A stretch of 64,000 bases of DNA from Planctomycetota bacterium (GTDB lineage: Bacteria; Planctomycetota; B15-G4). The stretch covers positions 124,001 through 188,000 of the forward strand of contig JAQWOM010000038.1 of NCBI GenBank assembly GCA_029245865.1, given 5' to 3'. Below, one piece after another: positions 18,119 to 28,000 of the stretch (the stretch's first letter is position 1; each line of letters begins with the position of its first letter). A program made the translations under genes and the position numbers. The notes under the pieces were generated by a model that was not told the origin of the DNA, ran no database searches, and saw only the letters and a program-made list of their open reading frames with translations.

Positions 18119-19011
18119 ACGATCCAAGTCGAGTTGCGGGTGCCTGCGGATGGATTGACGGGGTTGTGTTGCCTGTCCATGAGATCCGACTTTCCGCATT
18201 TGACCGCACTCTGCTGTACGGTCTCGGAGCTTTTGAGACGGTGCGCTTGTTCGGCGGGAAGGCCTACCTTCTGGACCGTCACCTCGCACGCCTCAAGCGT
18301 TCGTTGGGCTCGATGCAACTTCCAATCCCGAAGGCTGCCCATGAAATCTCAGCCGGGCTTTCCATACTGGCCGAGCGCAACGCGAGCCCTGAGGCGATGG
18401 CGCGTATCACGGTTACTGCAGGTACGTCATCTGAAAATGAGGGGACGGGCGCGGCCGAGGGCGACGAGGGTATGCATGTCATCATAGGCCTGCGAGAGGT
18501 CGCCCCTGTTCCTCCGCATGTTGTCGTGGGTGTGACCTCATTTGCCCCCAGCTCGCATTCGCCGCTTGCGGGCGTCAAGTCGACCAATTACCTGGTCCAC
18601 TACATGTTGCGAGAGCGTGCCGAGGCCGAGGGCCGCACAGACGACCTTATGGTGGATGCCAACGGGCATATCACAGAGGCTACGGTGGCCAATGTTTTCT
18701 GTGTGGCCGGGGGGCGGTTGCTCACGCCGCCCGTGAGCCATGGAATTCTCCCCGGAGTGACACGGGCTCGCGTGCTTGAGTTGGCGGCGGACGAGGGGCT
18801 CGGACCCGTCGAGGAGCCCTTGCACCGGTCAGACCTCAAGCATGTCGACGAGTGTTTTCTGACGGGCGCTGGTAAGTGTTTGTTGCAAGTGGACACGGTC
18901 GATGGGAGGGCGCTGCCGAAGCCACGTCCCTACTCGGCCCGTTTGCGAACCGCTCTGGCGCGAGACATTGCCATGAATTGCGCTGTACCGCAGGACCAAC
19001 TCGATTTCTGA
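18115..19011 (+). CDS. pabC: Aminodeoxychorismate lyase, class IV PLP enzyme
   Basis: PabC releases pyruvate from aminodeoxychorismate to give p-aminobenzoate. The fold is the class IV aminotransferase: FDRTLLYGLGAFETVRLFGG near the N-terminus, R-rich HLARLKRSL, the PLP lysine region AGVKSTNYLVHYMLRERAE, and the catalytic-site segment GHITEATVANVFCV followed by HGILPGVTRARVLELA. The length is 298 residues, normal. D-amino-acid or branched-chain aminotransferases share these motifs, so the call leans on context: its GTG start overlaps the pabB stop as GTGA. That gives a coupled pabB-pabC pair. Confidence 0.82.
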   Translation: MNDPSRVAGACGWIDGVVLPVHEIRLSAFDRTLLYGLGAFETVRLFGGKAYLLDRHLARLKRSLGSMQLPIPKAAHEISAGLSILAERNASPEAMARITVTAGTSSENEGTGAAEGDEGMHVIIGLREVAPVPPHVVVGVTSFAPSSHSPLAGVKSTNYLVHYMLRERAEAEGRTDDLMVDANGHITEATVANVFCVAGGRLLTPPVSHGILPGVTRARVLELAADEGLGPVEEPLHRSDLKHVDECFLTGAGKCLLQVDTVDGRALPKPRPYSARLRTALARDIAMNCAVPQDQLDF

Positions 19012-19093
19012 CGCGAGTGCTCGCTCGGTGAGCAGGGGCTCAGACTGCTACGATAGGCCCCGACATTTGTGCTTCGCTCCAAGGTGCCTCTTC

Positions 19094-19933
19094 ATGCTCG
19101 ACGACGCTTCTAGACTGTTTTCAGCGGATGAATTCGCGGGTCGAGCGTTCTCAGGACGATTTCGATGGCTTCTGGCGGGCTTTCTTTTCGCGATGCTCTC
19201 AAGCCCTTCAAACGTCTTGCTGGCGAGGGGAGATGGGCCAGAGATTCTGGCAGCCGAGGCACTCGATCGATTCAACGAGGGGCTCGCAGATAAGTCCGTT
19301 CCCATGCTGGAAGAGGCTCTCTCTGATTTCGACCTGGTTTACGAAAAGGTTGGGGCGAAGACAGTCAAGAAGTTCCACCGGGCCTACGGCAAGCTGTTCA
19401 AGTTAGAGCCGCGGCAGGAGATTCGGGAAGACGGGTCGGATCCGCGCGAAGAGTTGCTGCTCGCTTACCAACTCGCACTCGGAACCGTCTTCGACAAAGA
19501 GGGGGGGGACGTGATCATCGTCTCCGGATTGAAGCTTGGGCACATCAAGCGCTGGCCAGATGCAGAGGCTTTGTTCGTGGACGCGCTTGGGTTTCGAGCC
19601 GATCCGAAGAGCCTCAAAGTTCTGGCGTCTTACTTGAAGAGTGAAAAGGCCCCGGTCGTCCGTGCTTCGGCCCATGGGTTGGGCTTGTTTTCGGAGAGCG
19701 ATGTTGATGTTCGGCGCTCAGCAGTGAAACCACTGGTTGAGGCGCTCATGGCCTGCTCAAAAGCAGCCGAGAAAGAAGCAAAGAAAGGCAGGAAAGAAGA
19801 GGCCCAAGAGCATTTTATCGCGGTCGAAGGAACGTTCTTCGATGCGCTGTTGAAGCTCACACGCAAGCGATTCGATTCGGCGAATGAGTACGAGGTGTGG
19901 TTCAAGAAGAACGGAGCGAATGACACTTGGTAA
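19094..19933 (+). CDS. Exported helical-repeat protein, unknown function
   Basis: From ATG 19094 the 279-residue product has a hydrophobic segment (FRWLLAGFLFAMLSSPSNVLL) that may be a signal peptide or anchor, then a wholly helical, charged region. LKVLASYLKSEKAPVVRASA followed by SDVDVRRSAVKPLVEALMAC reads like two HEAT-type repeats. A strongly basic stretch (KAAEKEAKKGRKEEAQ) follows. No catalytic motif was seen. An upstream in-frame start at 19028 would place a Cys-rich leader before the hydrophobic part and is less likely. The next gene starts seven bases before its stop, suggesting coupling. Confidence 0.6.
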   Translation: MLDDASRLFSADEFAGRAFSGRFRWLLAGFLFAMLSSPSNVLLARGDGPEILAAEALDRFNEGLADKSVPMLEEALSDFDLVYEKVGAKTVKKFHRAYGKLFKLEPRQEIREDGSDPREELLLAYQLALGTVFDKEGGDVIIVSGLKLGHIKRWPDAEALFVDALGFRADPKSLKVLASYLKSEKAPVVRASAHGLGLFSESDVDVRRSAVKPLVEALMACSKAAEKEAKKGRKEEAQEHFIAVEGTFFDALLKLTRKRFDSANEYEVWFKKNGANDTW

Positions 19934-20619
19934 GCCTAGGCCGCTTCTTGCGTGAAAAGATTGTCGACCCGGTACGACGAGCGCAGGGAACACCTGAGTC
20001 GATCGCGCGTGGCAGCGCAGTCGGCATGTTTATTGCACTCACGCCCACGGTTGGTGTTCAGAGCCTGTTGGTGACAGCGTGCGCCCTGCCCTTGCGAGGC
20101 AACCTTCCTGTGGCACTTGTGATGTGCTGGATCACCAACCCGATTACTTTGATTCCTTTCTATTTCGCGTACTACTGGTTAGGAGCTCTGCTGCTGGGCT
20201 TGCCCATGGCGAGTTACACGACCATCGCGGAGCGCATTGGCGAGCAGTTCGCTTTGCTGCCGGAGCTAGGATTTATCGACTCCATGGCGCCTCTGGGCAC
20301 GGAAATACTGTGGCCGATGTTTGTGGGCTCGCTGGTACTTGCCACGGTGACCACCTGGATCACCTATCATTTGATGCTGTGGTTGATCCGCCGGCAGAGG
20401 GCGGGGCGAGATTTGGTTCAGGCTACGGCCGGAGGGGGGGCGGCGGAGAATGCGCCGAATGAGACCACAATTCAGGGCTCCCGCGATGGAGGGGAAGTCC
20501 AGACCGGCGACGCCGTCGAAGAGAGGGTGAAGCCCACTGAGGGTGAGGAGACCTTGATGCCAGGGCAGTCGTCCGAGTCTCAGCCGACGTCTCGAAGAGA
20601 AAGCTTCAACCGTGAGTGA
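19927..20619 (+). CDS. DUF2062-type membrane protein
   Basis: The 230-residue product begins at TTG 19927, forced by an in-frame stop two codons before. It carries the DUF2062 pattern: ESIARGSAVGMFIALTPTVG, then GNLPVALVMCWITNPITLIP and a Tyr-rich membrane helix (FYFAYYWLGALLLG). Three or four transmembrane helices end at about residue 155. The rest is a disordered, acidic tail. DUF2062 proteins are small inner-membrane proteins without an assigned reaction; some are fused to glycosyltransferases. It overlaps its neighbours on both sides, so it is part of the 19094-22790 operon. Confidence 0.75.
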   Translation: MVSLGRFLREKIVDPVRRAQGTPESIARGSAVGMFIALTPTVGVQSLLVTACALPLRGNLPVALVMCWITNPITLIPFYFAYYWLGALLLGLPMASYTTIAERIGEQFALLPELGFIDSMAPLGTEILWPMFVGSLVLATVTTWITYHLMLWLIRRQRAGRDLVQATAGGGAAENAPNETTIQGSRDGGEVQTGDAVEERVKPTEGEETLMPGQSSESQPTSRRESFNRE

Positions 20620-21916
20620 TCACCGCGAAGAGGAAGCCCGAAGTGCTGACGTGCCTGTGACGCCGGGCGCTCTTCAGGAAGAGTCACGAGGCATCGAGGG
20701 AGTGAGGCGCTTGCACCTCGAACTCGCAGAGCGATTCGAAGCGGGTGAGGCTTTACGAATCCGGATGGATCAGATGCGAGACGGTCTCGATGACCTACGC
20801 ATGGATCAATCCAGGTTGCGTCACGACCTGGAGCGGCGGCAAGGCCGGCGCTTCACCATACTGGTCGTGTTGCTGGGCGGTATGTTGGCCGGAGCATTTG
20901 CCTGGGAACGCTGGGCGCACAACTCTTCGAAGCCTGACACTTCTTCTGCGCAGATGGCTGCGATGACCCTGTCGCAAGGAGAGATGGGCGACGCTTTGTC
21001 GTCAGGCGAGGGGGTCGAATCGCTTTGGTCGGCCGAGACTCTCGACTCGATGAGCGAGGATGATGTCAGAGACTTGTGGGTGCATGCACTGAAAACCGAG
21101 CAACGGCTGGACTCCGTACGCGAAGAGCGAGGCAAGCAGTTGGGAGAGATTGTGCGGTTGCGTCAAGATGTGATGCAGAAGCAAATGAGGTTGGACGAGA
21201 TGGTGCAAACCGTAAGTTCAGCGGCGGCTCTTGCAGAAGCGCGGCGCGACGAACCGATTTCTGTGTCGCGCACGATCGATCGAGAGCCTGCGCCGCTGAT
21301 CACAGGTCTCAATACGGCCTTGACCGGCTCGGGGCTGCCGTACCTCCAGGTTCTGGAGGCCGGTCACGTTGAGGGAGATCTCGTCATGGATCTGATCCTT
21401 CGGGAAGAGGATCGTCTCAGCGGGATTTCTGACGTCTACTCCATGAAAAGCCTGCGTCTGCTGGTGAACGATGGTCAGGTTTGTCTCGAACTCACCGGCT
21501 TTCCTTCCGAGAGCGAGCCCCTTGCTGAGACTGTGCTCCATTCGCTGGATGTCTGGGATGCCGCGGCATGGGAAGCTGTAGGAATGGTGGTGCCGACGGG
21601 GTTTATTCCCGTGGGGGTGGCGAAGAAATCGCTGGAACAACTTCTCGAATACCAACCTTTCGAAGTGGTGTCCTTGGGCGGCTTCCGAGATGGAATGTTG
21701 CATGACATCGTGCTGCGGCAGTTGGGCCCGAGTGGTGAGGTGTTGAGGGTCTACAGTGCGCCGACGGGAGTTGTGTTGGTCGAGGGGCCCGAGTTGGTGT
21801 TGCACGACGGTGTCGTGACCGAGGGTGATGTAGACAGGCCCTTCTGGAAGGGACAGAGCCGCCTTCCCTTGCCTGGTTCCAATTACGCGGTGTGGGCGGA
21901 GATCGCAGGTGGCTGA
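20612..21916 (+). CDS. Single-pass membrane protein with coiled coils, unknown function
   Basis: The 434-residue protein starts at GTG 20612. It has an N-terminal cytoplasmic coiled coil (residues about 28-72, heptad-rich ELAERFEAGEALRIRMDQ), one transmembrane helix (FTILVVLLGGMLAGAFAW), a second coiled-coil segment (VREERGKQLGEIVRLRQDVM) and a beta-rich C-terminal domain ending AVWAEIAGG. The last part has alternating strands such as SLRLLVNDGQVCLELTGFP and may be a ligand- or peptidoglycan-facing domain. No family was recognised. It overlaps the DUF2062 gene before it and ispA after it by eight bases each, so expression is probably coupled. Confidence 0.65.
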   Translation: MSDHREEEARSADVPVTPGALQEESRGIEGVRRLHLELAERFEAGEALRIRMDQMRDGLDDLRMDQSRLRHDLERRQGRRFTILVVLLGGMLAGAFAWERWAHNSSKPDTSSAQMAAMTLSQGEMGDALSSGEGVESLWSAETLDSMSEDDVRDLWVHALKTEQRLDSVREERGKQLGEIVRLRQDVMQKQMRLDEMVQTVSSAAALAEARRDEPISVSRTIDREPAPLITGLNTALTGSGLPYLQVLEAGHVEGDLVMDLILREEDRLSGISDVYSMKSLRLLVNDGQVCLELTGFPSESEPLAETVLHSLDVWDAAAWEAVGMVVPTGFIPVGVAKKSLEQLLEYQPFEVVSLGGFRDGMLHDIVLRQLGPSGEVLRVYSAPTGVVLVEGPELVLHDGVVTEGDVDRPFWKGQSRLPLPGSNYAVWAEIAGG

Positions 21917-22790
21917 AGAGAGTCTCGACGCATTCCTGGAATCGTCCCGCAATCTTGTCGACGAGGTGCTGGATCGCTGGTTGCCCGGCGAGCCCGAATG
22001 CGGTGAGTTGGCGTTGGCTATGCGTCACATCGTCATGAGTGGTGGCAAGCGCTTTCGCCCCGCATTGGTCTTGCTGGGATGTCGAGATGTCGGTGGGAGT
22101 GATGAGGATGCGCTGGGCGCGGCTGCAGCCATGGAAATGGTGCATGCCTATTCGCTGCTTCACGACGACCTGCCGTGCATGGATGACGCCAGCTTGCGCC
22201 GAGGTCGGCCCTGCGTGCATCTGCTCTACGGCGAAGCGATGGGGGTGCTGGCAGGTGACGGATTGCTCACATTGGCTTTCGAGGTTCTGGCACGCGGCAC
22301 GCCGGCGAACGAGTCCATCGGGGCGATGACGGCGGCCCTTGCTCGAGGTGCTGGTTGGGATGGCATGGTGGGTGGACAGGTACTCGATCTGGCCGCCGAA
22401 GGCTGCGAGCCGGATCTTGCCCAAGTGCGTGAGATTCACCTCGGCAAGACGGCCGCGTTGATGGCCACTTCCCTGCGCCTTGGAGCACTGGCAGGCGGTG
22501 GGGAGGCGGCAGATGTCGACCGGCTGGAACTCTTTGGCCGCGGTCTCGGGTTGGCTTTCCAGATTGTTGACGACGTGCTCGATGAATCGCTGGACCCTGT
22601 CCAGATGGGCAAGGACACAGGCGCAGACGCCGACAACAACAAGCTCACCTGGCCAGGGGTGGTGGGGTTGACCCAGGCCAAGGCCGATGCGCGCCAGTTG
22701 GTGGACGAATCGTGCGCGCACGCGGAAGGGGGGCAGGCCACGGGCCTGCTTGTCGCCCTGGCAGAAAAGGTTCTCAGCAGGCAAAACTAA
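21909..22790 (+). CDS. ispA: Polyprenyl (farnesyl/geranylgeranyl) diphosphate synthase
   Basis: This trans-isoprenyl diphosphate synthase condenses isopentenyl diphosphate with allylic diphosphates. The first Asp-rich motif is DDLPCMDD (D86, D87, D92) in SLLHDDLPCMDDASLRRGRP, the bacterial type with two residues inserted. The second is IVDDVLD around residue 220. SGGKRFRP near residue 45 and HLGKTAALM further on are also family markers. At 293 residues it has the size of IspA. The chain length (C15 or C20) cannot be read from the sequence. It begins at GTG 21909 within the previous gene and lies 140 bases before dxs, which supplies its substrates. Confidence 0.9.
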   Translation: MAEESLDAFLESSRNLVDEVLDRWLPGEPECGELALAMRHIVMSGGKRFRPALVLLGCRDVGGSDEDALGAAAAMEMVHAYSLLHDDLPCMDDASLRRGRPCVHLLYGEAMGVLAGDGLLTLAFEVLARGTPANESIGAMTAALARGAGWDGMVGGQVLDLAAEGCEPDLAQVREIHLGKTAALMATSLRLGALAGGGEAADVDRLELFGRGLGLAFQIVDDVLDESLDPVQMGKDTGADADNNKLTWPGVVGLTQAKADARQLVDESCAHAEGGQATGLLVALAEKVLSRQN

Positions 22791-22811
22791 ACGCCTGGGT
22801 AGTCCGGGCGT
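22791..22811 (+). terminator. Hairpin directly after ispA stop
   Basis: The bases right after the ispA TAA form an eight-pair stem (22791-22798 with 22804-22811, one G-U) and a five-base loop. No T-run follows, so it is a weak or factor-dependent terminator at best, or an RNA-end stabiliser. Confidence 0.35.
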
Positions 22812-22930
22812 CTGGCTTGCTCGGTGTCCGAGGGCCGATCAGAGCCTCTCGAGCCGAAAACCCCGAACGGTGGACGTGGCCAGACTGATATCCTCTCAGG
22901 CCCTTTCGTATTTCTCCCTGAAGCTGGTGT

Positions 22931-24880
22931 ATGTCTCTGTTCGACTCAATCCGCGGTCCTGGTGATCTGGCTCGACTCTCGCCGGAAGAGTTGACCGAGT
23001 TGGCGCGTGAGATGCGCCTTGAGCTCATCGAGACGATCACGAAAACGGGAGGGCATCTCGGTTCCGGACTCGGCGTGCTTGAGATGACCATCGCCCTGCA
23101 CTCGCTGTACGACTTCAGCAAGGATCGATTGGTCTTTGATGTGGGGCACCAATGCTACCCACACAAGATGCTCACTGGTCGCCGAGATCGCATGGACACC
23201 ATGCGAATGGACGACGGGCTTTGTGGCTTTCCACATCCCAACGAGAGCGAGTACGACCAGTTCCATACGGGGCACGCCGGCACGGCGATTTCTCTGGCAC
23301 TCGGTCTTGCTGCCGCAGACAAGCTGGCCGGCAATGGCCGTCGCACCGTCGCGGTGGTTGGTGATGCGAGCTACGGCGCAGGGGTCGCTTTCGAGGCGAT
23401 GAATGCAGCGTCGGAACTGGATGTCGACCTTCTGGTGATTCTCAACGACAACGAGATGTCCATCAGCCCGACTGTTGGGGCGATGTCGCGTTACTTCACG
23501 CGGATGCGGATGGGGCCGCTGTACACAGGCGCAAAGCGCGAAGTTCACGAACTTATTAAGCACATCCCATTTATTGGCGAGAAGGTCGACAAGTCCTTGC
23601 AGGACAGCCTGAATGTCGTGCGATCTGTCCTCACTCCGGGGCATGTTTTTGAGGAGTTTGGTTTCGAGTATTTCGGCCCCATGGACGGGCACGACATGCC
23701 TCGCTTGGTCCACACCCTGACAGATTTGCAGGAACGGGGAGGGCTCAACCTGCTGCATTTGCTGACCGACAAGGGGGCAGGCCACGCCGAGCGCGAGGAG
23801 GATCCGCAGCGATTGCACGGCATTAAGCCAGCTCCCGCAGAGCCTCCAGTTCCCATGGAGGTCCCTGCGCCGCACCTTCGCGTGCATGGGGATGGGGAAG
23901 CTGACCCTCCAGCGGATGCGCCAACTCCCAAGCGCCCTGCCTATACGAATGTTTTTGCCGACAAGCTGGTGGAGTTGGCGGAGTCGGACCCTTCACTTGT
24001 GGGAATCACGGCCGCGATGCCCGACGGCACGGGGCTCGTGCAGTTGGCGAAGGCTATTCCTGATCGTTTTCACGATGTGGGCATCTGCGAGCAACACGCC
24101 GTGGGCCTTGCCGGCGGATTCGCAAAGGGCGGGCAAAGACCTGTTGTCGCCATCTACTCGACCTTCCTTCAGCGCGGTTATGACCAGGTCTTTCAGGAAC
24201 TGGCGATTCAGGGTGCGAGTTGCGTGCTCGCCATGGATCGCGCAGGCCTGGTAGACGATGGGTGCACCCATCACGGTTTGTTTGACATCGCTTATCTGCG
24301 GACGTTGCCGAACACGGTGCTGATGGCGCCTGCCTGTGCCGAAGAACTGGAGGCGATGCTGGCTTTCGCCGTGGACAGTCCGGGGGTGGTTGGCATTCGT
24401 TACCCCAGGGACAGCGCTCCGGCGGCCGGGAAACCCGTGCCGGTCGTCGAGCACGGCAAGGCTGTCACGCTCCGTGAGGGCCGCGATCTGGTCCTCTGTG
24501 CGTATGGAACGATGGTCCCTCTGGCTCAGGCGGCCGCCTCGCTGCTGGCAGAAGAAGGCGTCGAGGCCACGGTGCTCAATGCTCGATTTGCCAAGCCGAT
24601 CGACGTGGAGAGCGTGGCGGAGGTGCTGGAGGACAGCAGTCTCCTGGTCACGCTCGAAGAGCATGCCCTGGCGGCCGGTTTTGGCGCTGCTGTCCTTGAG
24701 GCCCTGGCCCAGGCTGGGGTGCCGATTCCAGCGACTCTCATGATTGGCGTGCCTGACGGCTTCGTAGAGCATGGGACACGTGCCCGCTTGCTCCAGAAGC
24801 TAGGGTTCACGCCTGAGGCCCTCGCTCAGAGGATTCTGGAGGCTGTGGGCGATCCGGCTTACGCCCAACTCAAGCACTGA
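22931..24880 (+). CDS. dxs: 1-deoxy-D-xylulose-5-phosphate synthase
   Basis: Dxs condenses pyruvate and glyceraldehyde 3-phosphate using thiamine diphosphate, the entry step of the MEP isoprenoid pathway. The N-terminal signature GGHLGSGLGVLEMTIALH, DVGHQCYPHKMLTGR, the ThDP-binding GDASYGAGVAFEAMN with NDNEMSISPTVGAMS, and GPMDGHDMPRLVHTL are present. The second half shows FHDVGICEQHAVGLAGGFAK, DRAGLVDDGCTHHGLFDIAYL and a transketolase C-terminal domain (NARFAKPIDVE). At 649 residues it is of normal length. The usual GDG of the ThDP motif reads GDA here. It follows ispA by 140 bases, grouping isoprenoid genes. Confidence 0.95.
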   Translation: MSLFDSIRGPGDLARLSPEELTELAREMRLELIETITKTGGHLGSGLGVLEMTIALHSLYDFSKDRLVFDVGHQCYPHKMLTGRRDRMDTMRMDDGLCGFPHPNESEYDQFHTGHAGTAISLALGLAAADKLAGNGRRTVAVVGDASYGAGVAFEAMNAASELDVDLLVILNDNEMSISPTVGAMSRYFTRMRMGPLYTGAKREVHELIKHIPFIGEKVDKSLQDSLNVVRSVLTPGHVFEEFGFEYFGPMDGHDMPRLVHTLTDLQERGGLNLLHLLTDKGAGHAEREEDPQRLHGIKPAPAEPPVPMEVPAPHLRVHGDGEADPPADAPTPKRPAYTNVFADKLVELAESDPSLVGITAAMPDGTGLVQLAKAIPDRFHDVGICEQHAVGLAGGFAKGGQRPVVAIYSTFLQRGYDQVFQELAIQGASCVLAMDRAGLVDDGCTHHGLFDIAYLRTLPNTVLMAPACAEELEAMLAFAVDSPGVVGIRYPRDSAPAAGKPVPVVEHGKAVTLREGRDLVLCAYGTMVPLAQAAASLLAEEGVEATVLNARFAKPIDVESVAEVLEDSSLLVTLEEHALAAGFGAAVLEALAQAGVPIPATLMIGVPDGFVEHGTRARLLQKLGFTPEALAQRILEAVGDPAYAQLKH

Positions 24881-25095
24881 GGGGCCGCGAGGTCAGCGGA
24901 AGCTGCCCATCCCGGCGAGGCTCTCCCGCTGGTGGAGTGGACCGGTATACTCTAGATCTGTCAGAGAAGGCCTGTTTTGGTCGTCTTTGCTACACCTGGA
25001 TGCTCGTTCAGCTTCGCTTCCGAACGGGTGGCCGGGGCCTCCGATTTCCTGTCTGACGGCATGAGTCGCCGTTGCCTGCCTCTCTCGAGTTGACC

Positions 25096-28000
25096 ATGTC
25101 CAAGAGCGTGAGAGCTCTCCTGCTGCCCTGTCTTCTGTTGATGGGGTCCTTGATGTCATTCGTTGCAGCGCAGATTCCTGGTGAGTACCCACACCTTGTG
25201 CTCACGAACTCTGCAGGAGACCCGGCGCCGCCGCCTTCGGGACCTTTCGACAACAGTGGTGTCGCGAGCGTGCCGGCGGGAAGTGCTGTGGAGATTTCAC
25301 TGACTTATCAGGCGCTTGCTCAACCCAATCCGAACGTCCTGTGGGGATTGCTGATCTCGGTGCAAGAGACGGGTTTCCCCACAAACGTCACACCGCCGCC
25401 TTTGTTCACCCAGCCACCCTTTAACTTCTTCTTTGGCCCGATGATCGATGCTTCGGGCGCGAGTTCGTTGCTGTTGAGTGTGCCGGCCAACCTGGAGGGC
25501 GTCGAGGCGTTTGTTCAGGCCGTGACCTATGACTCCACTTCATTTCCGAACCTGCAACTCAGCAACGGCGTTCGAGTGCAGACCACGTCGCCACGCTTTA
25601 ATGCCGCGTTTTCCTTCGCACGTTTTGCGTTTGGACTCAACGAATCAGGCCTCGAGGGAGTTTCGTCTCGCGATCTCGATGGAGACACCCTGAACTCCTT
25701 GGCGCCTCTCGGACCCAATGCTCCGCCGGCGACGGAGACAGATTCGCCTGGCTTTGAGCCTGGGTTCATTTTCTTGCCGGTCTTGCCCAATGTCGCTGAC
25801 GCTCCGGTGAATCCGCTCGCTCGGCCCTACACTCGCTTGGCTCAGAATGTGACCGGCTTTATTGGCCTGAACGAGATTTTTGTCGAGGACGCCTCCTACT
25901 TCCCTCCACGGGGCGAGGCTCTGATTCAGCATGCGGAAGAGAACCCTTTTGCCAGCCCATCGAGCGCCAACGTCAATCTGCCGAATGTCGAGCGGGTGAC
26001 CTACAGTGGCATAGAGCTCGATTCGGTGACAGGCCACCACAAATTGACAGGGGTGAAGCGCGTGCGTGTTGGCACAACGGGCTCCACGACTTATCTGCAC
26101 GATGTAGGTGAACTCGTTTGGGGCCGCTACACCTTTGCCAGTTCGCCGGCAGCGCGGACGAGAACTCGCGTGGCTCTGGACGCGAGCAATGCCGAGACGC
26201 CGCACGTGGTGATCCCCGCATTCACAGCAGACCTGGGTGAGGGCGTTGTCACTCGAGACCAAGACCTTTACTTGTTCGAAGAAGTCGACACAGACCGGCA
26301 AGGCTTTGCTGTTCTCGATCGAGTGACGCACAGCTGGCACATCATCGAAGATTCGATTGTGGAGTCTTCTGTAGACCGCTTCTGGGATCCCATGGTGTCC
26401 ATTTCTCCAGATGGTCGCTCCATGATCGCGTGCCAGCGGGTTGCAGGTGGGCCACTTGGCTGGGATAGCAACCCTGACGAATTGTTTGCGATTCGTTTGG
26501 ACGGTCTGAACTGGCCGGCGAGTGCTTCAGAAGTTTGGGAGGTCAGTTACGAACTTCATCCTGACCCGCCTTTGGGCATCGGTTACGCCGAGTCGCGAGA
26601 GGTTTACATGCGTTCGGTCGGAATCATTGGCCCGGACCCGGACAACTTCGTTGCATATGTCGGGCTGAAGGCCAAGTGGCAGAAAACATCACTGGGTCAG
26701 TCTTATGACCCGATCATCGGCCACGAGGGCTTCTGGATGCGCGAAGAGCTTCTCGTGAAAGAGTACGTGGAAGTCCCTTTGATCCCACCCGGGTCTTCCA
26801 AGGGGACGCCGAGCATACCGCGCCCATTTATCACCGAAGACTTCGGGCTTACGGGGACGGGACTTCCAATCGTCCGCTTTGATCCGTCGCCCCTTCTCAA
26901 CCCCGACAAAACGAAGATGTTTCTGACGGCAGGGGCCAAGGATGCTCAAGAGGACATTTACGTGGTTCGCAACATCCAAGTCGGCGCGGATGGTGAAGTC
27001 ACTCGGGTCATTCAGAACCTCTCGGGCCTCGGGTTCTCCGGAGGCACAGGAGACACCGCCACCAGAATCCACAGATTCGAGTTGGGTGGCCATGGGACGG
27101 GCACGCGGGTCGCACTGTCGCCGGGCGAGACTCAGATTGCCTGGTTGAGAGAAGAAAACGTCAATGCTGACTACATCATGATCGCGCGCACGAATGGCGC
27201 CGATTACTCGTCAGTGGACAGTGTTTACAAGGCTCCGACGGGCATCAATTTCCGAGAGCCGGGCGAGTACCTTCAAAATCACATCGTCAACTCCATGTAC
27301 TTTGTTGATGAGGATAACCTGGTTTTCCTCATGGGAGATGGCCCTCGGAATGATGCGTTGGGCATAAGCGTGAACAACTTTCCGCGTTTCGACCTCTTCC
27401 GCTACACGATTTCTACGGACACGATGGTCAATCTGTCGCGGACCAGTGGAAGTCCCAACGACTTTGAAACGCTCGGAAAGATTCGCCCGGCGGGCAGCTT
27501 CAAGTCTAGCGACGGGCGGTTCTTGTACATCTTGCGCGACGGGCCTGTAAGCCAGGGCAACACGACGCTGCCGGCGGACACCGAGGTGTTCAATTTGCTC
27601 GGGCTGAACCTTGAGACGTATCAGGTCTTCGACGTGACGGGAGACGAGTTGGGTGGAGGCGTAGGTCTCCCCAACCTGGACATTCCAGACGAAGAGTGCC
27701 TGACGCCTGTCGAAACTGCCGCAGTGACTCAATATGTCGAAGGGTGGGGTGGCCAGTCAGGTATGCATTACTTCACAAGTCATCTGAATGGTGATGCGAC
27801 GCTGACCGATGAACTGTTTGTTGTCGACGCCAATGCACCTTTTGTCGCTCTGGAAGTGACGGAGGATTCGCCTGAGGGGTCTCACATCAGCAACGTGGCT
27901 CCCAACCCATATTCAAGCCTCGTGCTCTTTGGACGGACGGCTGATAGCGCTCGCTATGCAGCCACACAACACCCCTTTGCCGTCGACCTGGACAATTTCC

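Noticed and set aside
21603..22784. 393-residue minus-strand frame opposite ispA
   Set aside because: It is antisense to ispA and the gene before it; no recognisable motif and an unnatural Gln/His/Arg/Pro composition.
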